Part shown: positions 25,789 through 34,427 of the stretch, in pieces
Numbering within the stretch: the stretch's first letter is position 1
Layout of the letters: each line of letters starts with the position of its first letter
NCBI GenBank assembly: GCA_964518905.1
Contig: CAZFJL010000005.1
Span: 46,311-110,310, forward strand
Direction: 5' to 3'
Length of the DNA stretch: 64,000 nt
From: RDYZ01 sp964518905
Lineage (GTDB): Bacteria; Cyanobacteriota; Cyanobacteriia; Cyanobacteriales; Geitlerinemataceae
Notes under the pieces: generated by a model
The model's database searches: none
What the model saw: only the letters and a program-made list of their open reading frames with translations
Told to the model about the DNA's origin: nothing
Program-made: the position numbers and the translations under genes

Positions 25789-27882
25789 ATGTCCCAAATG
25801 CCCATGCCCTCTAGCTCCGAATACGATAAACCGTCCTCAAAATCTTCTCGCCCTCTCTCTGATCTAACTTCATCCTCTGCTATGGAACAGGGGGATCTTC
25901 CTCTTACATCACCGTCATCATCTCTGCCTAATTTCGACCTTCAGGATACAGAAACGTTATTCCAGGCGTATCTCGAAACGGCAAGCGATATGGTCTACAC
26001 CGTAGATCTAGAGGGGCGGCTGACCTTCATTAATCGCTATGGTCAAAATTTGCTGCGCTGCGATCGAGGCGAGTGGCATAAGAGACCATACATGTCGTTT
26101 GTGGCGCCGGAATCGCGGGAGGCGACCGCCGCAGCATTTGCCAGCCTGCTCCAAACTGGTGAGCTGAAGGATTATGAGTTTATGATTCAGCCGTTGGAGG
26201 GAGATCCGGTGTGCATGGAGGTGAATGGCCGGGTGCTGTTTCGCAAGGGGCAGCCGATCGGGGGGCTCGGGATCGCGCGAGATATTACGGAGCGGAAACG
26301 ATCGGAACAGCGGCTTCAGATGTTTCTTCAGGCGATCGAGTCGTCCTACGACAGTGCGATGATCGTGGATCTTGATGGCACGATCGTCTATGCGAACTCG
26401 GCCACAGCGCGGACGTTTGGCTACGATGTGGACGCGATTTTGGGGGAACACGCATCTATTTTCTATCCGCCGCAAGCTGAACTGTCGATCAAGAATTTGA
26501 TTGAGCGAGTGCTGGGCGATAATCACTACGATGCTCTCGGGGAGGTCACCGGCTGGAGTGGCGAAACGATCTGCCAGCGCCAGACCCAAGACCAATGCTT
26601 TCCCGCGATCGTCTCAGTGAGTCCTATCCCGAGCGATCGGGGCCGCCCAACGATGGTGTCGATTACCTGCCGCGATATCACCGCCCAAAAAGCAATTCAG
26701 GCAGAGCTGGCCAGCAAAAATCTCGAACTCGAACAGGCTAGTCGTCACAAGTCTTCTTTTCTCGCCAGCATGTCCCACGAATTAAGGACACCGCTCACGT
26801 CTATTCTCGGATTTTCGTCGCTGCTAATTCAGGGTTTATTTGGCGAGCTCAACGAAAAACAACAAAGCTATGTTCAGGGCATTGAGGATAGCGGCTTGCA
26901 TTTGCTAGAGCTGATCAAAGACATTCTCGACCTATCAAAAATCGAGGCGGGCAAAATTGAATTAGATTTTACGCCTTGCTCTTTGGTCGGGATTTGTGGC
27001 GAGACGATCGGCTTGGTGAGCAGTCAGGCACGCAAAAAACAGATCGAGATTCAGCTCGATATCATGCCAAATCTCGACACGATCGAGGCGGACGAGCTGC
27101 GATTGCGACAGATGCTGCTCAATCTCCTTTCAAATGCTCTGAAATTTTCCGAGCCCGGTAGCCAGGTTGGCGTAGAGGCTAGCGTCAGCAATGACATGAT
27201 CAATCTCAGCGTTTGGGACCACGGTATCGGCATTACAGAGGAGGATCAAAATCTATTGTTTCAGCCTTTTCAGCAGATCGATAACTCCCTGAGTCGTAAC
27301 CACGAAGGTACTGGCCTGGGGCTTGCGCTCACGAATCAATTTGCGCATTTGCACGGTGGTTATGTGACCTGTGAGTCGCGTCTTGGGGAGGGTAGTCGCT
27401 TTACGATCATTTTGCCAGACTCTCGACCGTCGCCGACGATCGCACGGAACAACTCACCGCTTCCCGAACCCTCAATCCTGACTCAATCTGATGCGGGTGT
27501 TCGCACTGATGCGCTGATCTTGATTGTGGAGGATGACCACTCGAATGCGACCTTTCTCCAAGATGCGATCGAGCACTGGGGCTATCAGGTTTACCGTGCC
27601 AGCGGTGGTTTAGAGGCGTTGACATGGCTTACAAACCATTCACCCGATTTGATTTTGATGGATGTGAGCTTGCCGGATCTCGACGGGCTGGCCGTGACGC
27701 GTCAACTCAAGCTCAACCCCAACCGAATGCACATCCCGATCGTGGCAATGACGGCGTTGGTGATGGTTGGTGATCGCGAACGTTGCTTGGCAGCGGGGAT
27801 GCAGGACTACATTAGTAAGCCGACCAATAGCGATCGGCTCGCTGCGATTCTCGAACGTTATTTACGGGTTTCGATCACGTAG
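25789..27882 (+). CDS. Hybrid histidine kinase: PAS-PAS-HisKA-HATPase-REC
   Basis: A 697-residue soluble hybrid kinase with no membrane segments. A Ser/Pro-rich N-terminus of about 45 residues is followed by two PAS domains (about 48-165 and 170-305). HisKA has acceptor H330 in FLASMSHELRTPLTSILGF. The HATPase has NLLSNALKF, WDHGIGI and GTGLGLAL. A C-terminal receiver (ILIVEDDHSNATFL) has phospho-acceptor D625 in LILMDVSLPDLDG and the conserved lysine in DYISKP. Fused REC domains often pass phosphate to a separate Hpt or regulator; none is adjacent. It probably senses a cytoplasmic or redox signal through PAS, ligand unknown. Confidence 0.92.
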   Translation: MSQMPMPSSSEYDKPSSKSSRPLSDLTSSSAMEQGDLPLTSPSSSLPNFDLQDTETLFQAYLETASDMVYTVDLEGRLTFINRYGQNLLRCDRGEWHKRPYMSFVAPESREATAAAFASLLQTGELKDYEFMIQPLEGDPVCMEVNGRVLFRKGQPIGGLGIARDITERKRSEQRLQMFLQAIESSYDSAMIVDLDGTIVYANSATARTFGYDVDAILGEHASIFYPPQAELSIKNLIERVLGDNHYDALGEVTGWSGETICQRQTQDQCFPAIVSVSPIPSDRGRPTMVSITCRDITAQKAIQAELASKNLELEQASRHKSSFLASMSHELRTPLTSILGFSSLLIQGLFGELNEKQQSYVQGIEDSGLHLLELIKDILDLSKIEAGKIELDFTPCSLVGICGETIGLVSSQARKKQIEIQLDIMPNLDTIEADELRLRQMLLNLLSNALKFSEPGSQVGVEASVSNDMINLSVWDHGIGITEEDQNLLFQPFQQIDNSLSRNHEGTGLGLALTNQFAHLHGGYVTCESRLGEGSRFTIILPDSRPSPTIARNNSPLPEPSILTQSDAGVRTDALILIVEDDHSNATFLQDAIEHWGYQVYRASGGLEALTWLTNHSPDLILMDVSLPDLDGLAVTRQLKLNPNRMHIPIVAMTALVMVGDRERCLAAGMQDYISKPTNSDRLAAILERYLRVSIT

Positions 27883-27966
27883 GGTTCGATCGCCGCTTCG
27901 GCTCAGAGGCAGGAGGCACACTATACTGATGAGCGGCTCAAATGCTGATTCACTCCTGACTTCCTC

Positions 27967-28836
27967 ATGCTCGTCGATCCTCTGTTGGCCGATTTCGCTT
28001 CTCCGGGTCCGATTTTGCTTGATCTTGGCGTGATTTCGATCCGTTGGTATGGCTTACTGATTGCGATCGCCGTTTTGGTCGGCATTAATCTCTCGCAATT
28101 TCTCGCTCGCTATCGCAACCTCAATCCCGATGATGTGGGTGATTTTGCCATTTGGGCGGTGATCGGCGCGATCGTCGGGGCGCGGATCTATTACGTTGTG
28201 TTTGAGTGGGAATCCTATGCCGATGATTGGATCAAAGCGTTGCAAATCTGGCGCGGCGGTATTGCCATTCACGGCGCGATCCTGGGCGGCACGATCGCCG
28301 CGATTCTCTTTTCCCGTAAACATCGACTTTCGGTCTGGGCGCTGCTCGACGTCGTGGCTCCTTCGCTCGTGTTTGGCCAAGCGCTTGGACGCTGGGGAAA
28401 TTTCTTCAATTCGGAAGCCTTTGGCGCTCCGACTGATTTACCGTGGAAGCTGTATATTCCCCTTGCTTCGCGTCCACAGGGTTACACCAGCTACGAGTAT
28501 TTTCACCCGACGTTCCTCTACGAATCGCTCTGGAATCTGGGCGTATTGGCTCTGATTGGGTGGTTATTCTGGCGTGGTGTGAAAGGCGCGATCGCCCTGA
28601 AACCGGGCACAATTTTTCTGGTTTATTTCGCGACCTATAGCCTCGGGCGCGTTTGGATTGAAGGGCTGAGGATGGATAGCTTAATGCTCGGGCCGCTGCG
28701 GATGGCTCAGGTTGTGAGCCTGGGAGGCATGTCGATCGCGCTGCTGAGTTTGATTTGGCTGTACGGCCTGAAGCGATCGCTCCCCGACACGATCGCCCCA
28801 TCTTCCACATCGAAAGCGGCTACCCGCCGCTCCTAG
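27967..28836 (+). CDS. lgt: Prolipoprotein diacylglyceryl transferase
   Basis: Lgt moves a diacylglyceryl group from phosphatidylglycerol to the lipobox cysteine of preprolipoproteins in the plasma membrane. The 289-residue polytopic protein has IRWYGLLIAIAVLVG, GARIYYVVFEW, WRGGIAIHGAILGG with the conserved histidine, and the Lgt signature GRWGNFFNSEAFG. The C-terminal helices and the YSLGRVWIEGLRMDSLMLG arginine motif are also typical. It is 84 bases after the hybrid kinase on the same strand; no functional link is known. The lipoprotein cyclophilin elsewhere in this window would be a substrate. Confidence 0.96.
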   Translation: MLVDPLLADFASPGPILLDLGVISIRWYGLLIAIAVLVGINLSQFLARYRNLNPDDVGDFAIWAVIGAIVGARIYYVVFEWESYADDWIKALQIWRGGIAIHGAILGGTIAAILFSRKHRLSVWALLDVVAPSLVFGQALGRWGNFFNSEAFGAPTDLPWKLYIPLASRPQGYTSYEYFHPTFLYESLWNLGVLALIGWLFWRGVKGAIALKPGTIFLVYFATYSLGRVWIEGLRMDSLMLGPLRMAQVVSLGGMSIALLSLIWLYGLKRSLPDTIAPSSTSKAATRRS

Positions 28837-29250
28837 TTCCTGCCCCAGATCGATTCACGTAACACCGATTCGAGTCGTTGATTGCCTACGTAGTTTTACG
28901 ACTATTGATAACTGCAAGCCAATCCCTAAAATGCAGCCTAGAAATACAGCTTTCCCCTCCCAATTTGGGGTGATAAACTGAGTTCGCTTCAGGTTGTGGC
29001 ACAGCACCGAATCAACATCGCCACTGTCACCAAAGCACAAAAACCTTGGAGTTTTACTAGTCATCGTCAGTGTGGATATACGTCCTGAGTTGTTTTAAAC
29101 CTCATCAGTTACGTTTTCGCGCTCCGCTCTATCAAGTTTGTTTTTTCGTTGGGTCAGCAGACCGATGTGCAAGCTTGCAATTGCAAGCTCACAAGAGGCT
29201 AACCCGATCTCTCCTCCTCTCCCCTTAGTCAGACACGCGGTGTGTTAGCC
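28837..29250. other. Intergenic region before the TIR-WD40 gene
   Basis: About 410 bases with a palindromic string GCAAGCTTGCAATTGCAAGC near 29169-29188, close to the start of the large gene. No credible coding frame or promoter box pair stands out, and no good ribosome-binding site precedes the chosen start. Confidence 0.45.
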
Positions 29251-32200
29251 ATGAGTGAATTTTGGAATGCGTTTATCTCCTATGGTCGAGCCGATAGTAA
29301 AGCCTTTGCCGCCAAGCTACATCAGCGCCTTTGTGCCACCGGCCTGAACATTTGGTTTGACCAAAACGATATTCCCCTCGGCGTAGATTTCCAAAATCAG
29401 ATCGATGATGGCATCGACAAGTCTGACAATTTTCTGTTTATCATTGCGCCGCACTCGATTAACTCGCCCTACTGCCTCAAGGAAATCGTTCTGGCTCTGA
29501 AGCGGCAAAAGCGAATTATTCCGCTGCTCCACATCGAGGAAATTTCGCGGGAGACGTGGCAAGCGCGAAACCCCAACGGCACAGACGAACAGTGGGAAAG
29601 CTATAAGGCTGCTGGGAAGCATTCCAGTTTTCCCAATATGACCCCAGAAATCGGCAAAATTAACTGGGTGTATTTCCGTGAGGGTATCGATGATTTTGAG
29701 TCGTCGTTTGCCGGTCTTGTGGATCTAATCGATCGCCACAAAGGCTATGTGAATCAACATACGGTGTTGCTAGAGCGGGCGTTAACCTGGGATCGCAAGC
29801 AGCGTCAGTCGCGCTATCTGCTGGCGGGCGACGATCGCGCGGAGGCGATCGATTGGCTCAAAACGAGTTTTACCGGGAAGGAACAATCGCCCTGCGAGCC
29901 GACCTTTTTGCACTGCGACTACATTTGCGAGAGCATCAAAAACGCGAATAACCTGCTCAGTGATGTTTTTGTGTGCGCCTCGAAGAAAAATGCGGAGATC
30001 TCCGAACGCTTGCGAGCTGCGCTCATGCGCGATGGCATTACGCTGTGGAGCGCGAGCAATGCGGGATCGGGATCGGATTTATCGAAAGCGATTTCCCAAG
30101 GCATCGAGCAGGCGACCAACTTTGTATATCTGATTTCGCCCGAGTCAGTGAGTTCGGAAAACTGCGCCACGCAGCTCGATTACGCGATCGCTCTGAATAA
30201 ACGCATCATCACGATCAAGGTCGCGCCAACCCCCACCGCTGATCTACCAGACAGCATTAAAACGCGCCGGTTCGTCAAGCTCGATGCGTGCGAAACCCAG
30301 AAGGAGTACGATACGGCGATCGGCTCGGTACTCAAGCAGCTCAAGGAAGAGTCCGCCTACTTCGAGCAGCATAAAACGCTGCTGGTGCGAGCGCTGAAGT
30401 GGGAGGCTCAGAACTATAACGCCGGTTTGCTGTTGCGAACCCATAATCTTGAAGTCGCGGAATCCTGGCTGAAGGCCGGTCGCGATCGACACGATTCGCA
30501 GCCGTTGCCGATTCACGAAAAGCTGATTGAAGCGAGCCAAAACCAGCCGCCCGATCCGTCTAGCGATGTCTTTCTCTCCTATGCCCGTACCGATGGTGAT
30601 TTTGCCCGTCAACTCAACGACGCACTGCAAACCCAAGGGAAAGTGACTTGGTTTGACCAAGAGTCTCTGTCTGCGACCGGGGATACGGACGCTCAGATGC
30701 GCGAGGGGATTGCTCAGGCCGACAACTTCATCTACGTTATTTCTCCCACGTCGGTGAATACCGAGGATTGTCAAGACGAGCTGGATTACGCCAAATCGTT
30801 AACAAAGCGGATTATCCCCGTGCTGTTGCGTAATACCGATCTCGGCGAGATTGATCCCGATATTCGCGATTTGCCGACGATCAACTTTGCCGATGACGAT
30901 GACTTTTTCGTTGATTTCAACGAACTGATTCGGACGATCGACATTGATCGCGAACACGTCCAAAGCCACACAAAATGGTTGCAGCGGGCGATCGAGTGGG
31001 ATGGCAAACAGCGCCCCGGCGATCTACTCTTGCGCGGTTCGGAATTTGCGATCGCGGAAGTTTGGAAAGACGAGGCGATCGAGTACACCAAAAATCCCCC
31101 GGTTACCGACTTACAAAACGACTTCATTCAGGCCAGTCAGGACGCGATCGAAGCCGCCGAACAGGCCGAACGTGAGCGCCAGGAAAAAGTGCTGCGCCTA
31201 GAGCAAGATAAAGTCAAAGCCGCCGAAGAACTGGCTCGAAAGCAAAAAGCATTCCTCGCCGTCGTCAGCGGCGCTCTTGTGGTTTCCGTTGGATTAGGAA
31301 TTGCGGCGCTCGTTCAGCGTCAAATTGCCGTTCAAAAAGAACAAGAAGCGCTATATAGCGGGGTCAACGCTTTAGGTAAATCATCCCGCGCCGTATTTGC
31401 GCTCAATCAGCGACTCGATGCCCTGGTGGTTGCCATTCAAGCCCAGCGGGCGATTGAAGGTTTAGCCAACCCTGATCGAAAGCTCGCCGAGAGTTCCGAA
31501 CAGGTTTTACGCCAAGCCGTTTATGGCGTCCGTGAGCAAAATCGCCTGGAAGGTCACCAGGCTCGGATTAACGACGTCACCTTTGCTCCCGATGGCCAGC
31601 TCTTAGCCTCCGCCAGTGGCGATCGATCGGTCAAGCTCTGGAAGCCTGACGGCACTGAGGTGGGGACTCTCAAAGGTCACACGGCGCGTGTTTGGAGTGT
31701 GGCATTTAGCCCAGACGGCAAGACTCTCGCGTCCGCCAGTATCGATCGCACCGTGCGGCTGTGGGATGTGGCGACGATGAAGGAGATTCACGTCTTAGAA
31801 GGTCACAAAGGTCGCGTCTGGAGTTTGTCGTTTACTCCCGACGGCAAAACTCTCGCTTCGGGAGGCGCTGACACAACGATTAAACTCTGGAATGTGGCCG
31901 ACGGTGCAGAGCTTGGAACGTTGACCGGGCATACTGATGAAGTCGAAGATCTCGCTTTCCTCGATGATACAAACCTCATCTCCGGAGGTGATGACGGTAC
32001 GGTTCGGATTTGGGATATTGATGCGAAAGCCGAAACGACCCAGGTCAAAGCTCACGATGGCGGCGTTTGGGGAATACATGTCAATCCCGATCGCGACGCG
32101 ATCGTCTCGTCGAGTAGTGAAGGCGAGATCGCGACCTGGAATTTACAGGGTGAAGAGCAAGATCGTTGGCAAGCTCACGGGTCAGGCGTGACCGGCCTGT

Positions 32201-33471
32201 CCTTCTCGGCGGATGGCCAAATGATCGCCTCGGGTAGCCTGGACGGTATCGTCAACATTTGGTCAAAACAGGGCAAACTCCTCGAATCTTGGGTCGGTCA
32301 TGAAGGCGAAGTGACGGGCATTTCGTTCCAAAAAAATGGTGGAACCCTGGTCGCATCATCGAGTCGTGACAAGAGCATTCGTCTCTGGCAGCGAGAGACT
32401 AAGCTTCTCAAGGTGCTGAATGAACACGAAGATCGCGTGCGTGGCGTGGCCTATAGCCCCGATGGCAAGCAATTGGCCAGTGGTAGCTGGGACAATATGG
32501 TTCGTCTTTGGTCGCCGGAAGGTGTGCTAATTAAGACGCTCTCCGGACATACGGGGGCCATTTATGGTGTCACCTTTAGTCCAGATAGTTCGATGATCGC
32601 ATCCGCCTCCGACGACAAAACGATCCGTATTTGGTCTGCGGCGGGTGACGAACTCAAAGTGTTGCGCGGGCATCGCGGTAAGGTCAACAGTGTGGCGTTC
32701 AGCGGCGATGGCAAGTATTTGGTGTCGGCTAGCGATGATGAAACCGTCGGGATTTGGAATGTGGAAACCGGGGAAAATATCAAGTTTCTGACCGGCCACA
32801 AAGACGAAATTCCGGCGATCGCGTTTGACCCCAGTAGCGATCGCTTTGTTTCCGCCAGTGACGATACCAGTGCGATCGTCTGGAATCTAGACGGTGAACA
32901 AGTGATGACCCTAGAGGGGCATAATGCTGCACTTCTCGGCGTAGCCGTTAGCCCTGACGGAAACTACATCGCCACAGCTAGCGCCGACAATACGGTCAAG
33001 CTCTGGGATAAAGACGGCAACGAAATCGCGACTCTCATCGGACATGAAGGACTGGTGAACGCGGTGGCTTTCAGTGCGGATAGCAATCGTCTGGCTTCCG
33101 GAGCGACGGATCAAAAGGTCAACTTATGGGATCTCGACGGTCAGTTAATCACGACCTTAAGTGGTCATAGTGATTCCGTCATGGCGGTGGCTTTCAGCCC
33201 GGATAACAGCCAGGTCATTTCCGGCAGCAATGATGCCAGCGTGATCATTACGCCGGTGTCTGAAATCATGGGAGCCAGCCAGTTGCTTTACTATGGCTGC
33301 GCCTGGGCGGCGGACTACCTGCGCACGAATATGTACATTGACGATATGGAACGCCAGATCTGTGACGGCGTAGAGAAACCCACTCCAGCAGAAGCGGCGG
33401 AGGAAGCCCCTCAGGTGAATATCCCGCGTGATTCGCTATTTGCCCTAGCGCTGAGTCGTCGTCAGCGTTAG
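29251..33471 (+). CDS. Triple TIR-domain / transmembrane / 14-repeat WD40 protein
   Basis: A 1,406-residue receptor-like protein. The ATG at 29251 matches the common MSEFW-AFISYGRADS opening; GTG at 29242 is in frame. Three TIR modules lie near residues 3-155, 238-360 and 438-560, each followed by a linker (HT-LL-RAL-WD-KQR-LL-G). TIR1 (FISYGRAD, SPYCLKE with E78) and TIR3 (FLSYARTD, TEDCQDE with E510) keep the glutamate needed for NAD+ cleavage in active TIRs. In TIR2 it is Q308, and the SY(G/A)R motif is lost. A charged helix, one membrane helix near 668-690, and 14 WD40 repeats (about 766-1337, probably two propellers) follow. An NADase or signalling role is inferred. Confidence 0.93.
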   Translation: MSEFWNAFISYGRADSKAFAAKLHQRLCATGLNIWFDQNDIPLGVDFQNQIDDGIDKSDNFLFIIAPHSINSPYCLKEIVLALKRQKRIIPLLHIEEISRETWQARNPNGTDEQWESYKAAGKHSSFPNMTPEIGKINWVYFREGIDDFESSFAGLVDLIDRHKGYVNQHTVLLERALTWDRKQRQSRYLLAGDDRAEAIDWLKTSFTGKEQSPCEPTFLHCDYICESIKNANNLLSDVFVCASKKNAEISERLRAALMRDGITLWSASNAGSGSDLSKAISQGIEQATNFVYLISPESVSSENCATQLDYAIALNKRIITIKVAPTPTADLPDSIKTRRFVKLDACETQKEYDTAIGSVLKQLKEESAYFEQHKTLLVRALKWEAQNYNAGLLLRTHNLEVAESWLKAGRDRHDSQPLPIHEKLIEASQNQPPDPSSDVFLSYARTDGDFARQLNDALQTQGKVTWFDQESLSATGDTDAQMREGIAQADNFIYVISPTSVNTEDCQDELDYAKSLTKRIIPVLLRNTDLGEIDPDIRDLPTINFADDDDFFVDFNELIRTIDIDREHVQSHTKWLQRAIEWDGKQRPGDLLLRGSEFAIAEVWKDEAIEYTKNPPVTDLQNDFIQASQDAIEAAEQAERERQEKVLRLEQDKVKAAEELARKQKAFLAVVSGALVVSVGLGIAALVQRQIAVQKEQEALYSGVNALGKSSRAVFALNQRLDALVVAIQAQRAIEGLANPDRKLAESSEQVLRQAVYGVREQNRLEGHQARINDVTFAPDGQLLASASGDRSVKLWKPDGTEVGTLKGHTARVWSVAFSPDGKTLASASIDRTVRLWDVATMKEIHVLEGHKGRVWSLSFTPDGKTLASGGADTTIKLWNVADGAELGTLTGHTDEVEDLAFLDDTNLISGGDDGTVRIWDIDAKAETTQVKAHDGGVWGIHVNPDRDAIVSSSSEGEIATWNLQGEEQDRWQAHGSGVTGLSFSADGQMIASGSLDGIVNIWSKQGKLLESWVGHEGEVTGISFQKNGGTLVASSSRDKSIRLWQRETKLLKVLNEHEDRVRGVAYSPDGKQLASGSWDNMVRLWSPEGVLIKTLSGHTGAIYGVTFSPDSSMIASASDDKTIRIWSAAGDELKVLRGHRGKVNSVAFSGDGKYLVSASDDETVGIWNVETGENIKFLTGHKDEIPAIAFDPSSDRFVSASDDTSAIVWNLDGEQVMTLEGHNAALLGVAVSPDGNYIATASADNTVKLWDKDGNEIATLIGHEGLVNAVAFSADSNRLASGATDQKVNLWDLDGQLITTLSGHSDSVMAVAFSPDNSQVISGSNDASVIITPVSEIMGASQLLYYGCAWAADYLRTNMYIDDMERQICDGVEKPTPAEAAEEAPQVNIPRDSLFALALSRRQR

Positions 33472-33510
33472 ATCGATCGTTAAACCAAAGCAACGGGGCT
33501 GAGAGCTGAG

Positions 33511-33539
33511 AAATCGGAGTTTTTCAAAAACTCCGATTT
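33511..33539. terminator. Bidirectional terminator between TIR-WD40 and TPR genes
   Basis: AAATCGGAGTTTTT (33511-33524) and AAAAACTCCGATTT (33526-33539) are perfect inverted repeats around a single C, giving A- and T-rich flanks on both strands. The position between convergent genes fits a shared terminator. Confidence 0.7.
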
Positions 33540-33567
33540 CTGTATTTGGGAAGGAAGAATCGAAATA

Positions 33568-34269
33568 TCAAACAACATCCTGCATCCGCTCAATTTGCTG
33601 AATCAGATTAGCAACGCCGATCGCCTGCCAGATTTGATCTCTGTTAATAAGCTGTTCAACCACCATTTTCAGCACCTCGATCGCCTCTTGATCGCGCCCG
33701 AGCTGCCACAGAGCCTGACCACGCCCCAACTGAGCCTCGGTATAGCTCGCTTCAATATTTGCCGCCCGTTCAAATAAAACGAGCGCTTCGTCCCAAAGAC
33801 TTTGGCTGGAGTAGAGGTCGCCGAGAGCGTTCAGGGCGAGGACGTAGCGATTTTCGAGTTCGATCGCGCGACGATAGGCCGCTTCGGCTTCGGCGTCTTG
33901 ATATTGAGCCGCGAGAACAAGACCGAGTTTGTAGTGCAACACCGCGTCACGTGGATCGCGATCGATCAGTTGTCGAAATACGGCCTCAGCATCGCTATAG
34001 TTTTGCTCGCGCATATAGCGATTGGCCTCGCGCATGAGCGTGGCGCGATCGAACTGGTTCGGCTGTAACAGGGGCGAAATTTGAACGATGTTGGGTTGGA
34101 TCGCGGTCTCGTCCGAGCCTGCGAGTGCTGTCGTTGCGATGCTGGACTCCAGGCCACAGTAACCCGCCAAAATCAGCCCCAGCGACCACCCAAACCGACG
34201 AAACGCGCGATGGGGTCGATGGCGCGATCGTCGATGATACGAGGATGTGATAGCAGAGAAAGGAGACAT
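33568..34269 (-). CDS. Secreted or membrane-anchored TPR protein
   Basis: About 233 residues from the ATG at 34269; an upstream TTG at 34317 is possible but would lengthen an already long basic leader. A hydrophobic stretch (WSLGLILAGYCGLESSIATTALAG) is a signal peptide or anchor. From about residue 75 there are four to five TPR units (ANRYMREQNYSDAEAVFRQLIDRDP, LHYKLGLVLAAQYQDAEAEAAYRRAIEL, ALNALGDLYSSQSLWDEALVLFERA, AQLGRGQALWQLGRDQEAIEVL). TPRs mediate protein contacts; the partner is unknown. It is convergent with the TIR-WD40 gene, so the proximity does not show a functional link. Confidence 0.8.
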   Translation of the reverse strand: MSPFSAITSSYHRRSRHRPHRAFRRFGWSLGLILAGYCGLESSIATTALAGSDETAIQPNIVQISPLLQPNQFDRATLMREANRYMREQNYSDAEAVFRQLIDRDPRDAVLHYKLGLVLAAQYQDAEAEAAYRRAIELENRYVLALNALGDLYSSQSLWDEALVLFERAANIEASYTEAQLGRGQALWQLGRDQEAIEVLKMVVEQLINRDQIWQAIGVANLIQQIERMQDVV

Positions 34270-34427
34270 AACAAAGGCGAACAGAGAGCGCCAACAAGGA
34301 TAGACTCGATCGCTCAAGCCATTAACAATGAATTGGCATGAGTTGAGCGAATTGAGTCTTCGTTAACATTTGAGTCTTTAGAGTTTAGCGAAGTGCGGCG
34401 ATCGCGCGGAATGATCGGAATCTATCT

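Noticed and set aside
25755..25790. Shared string TCAATTGTGGGATTG at 25755 and 63578 as a regulatory repeat
   Set aside because: Only 15 bases match, with unrelated surroundings; chance or a tiny remnant cannot be told apart.
33568..34269. TPR gene as functional partner of the TIR-WD40 gene
   Set aside because: The genes are convergent with a shared terminator, so co-regulation is not suggested by layout.
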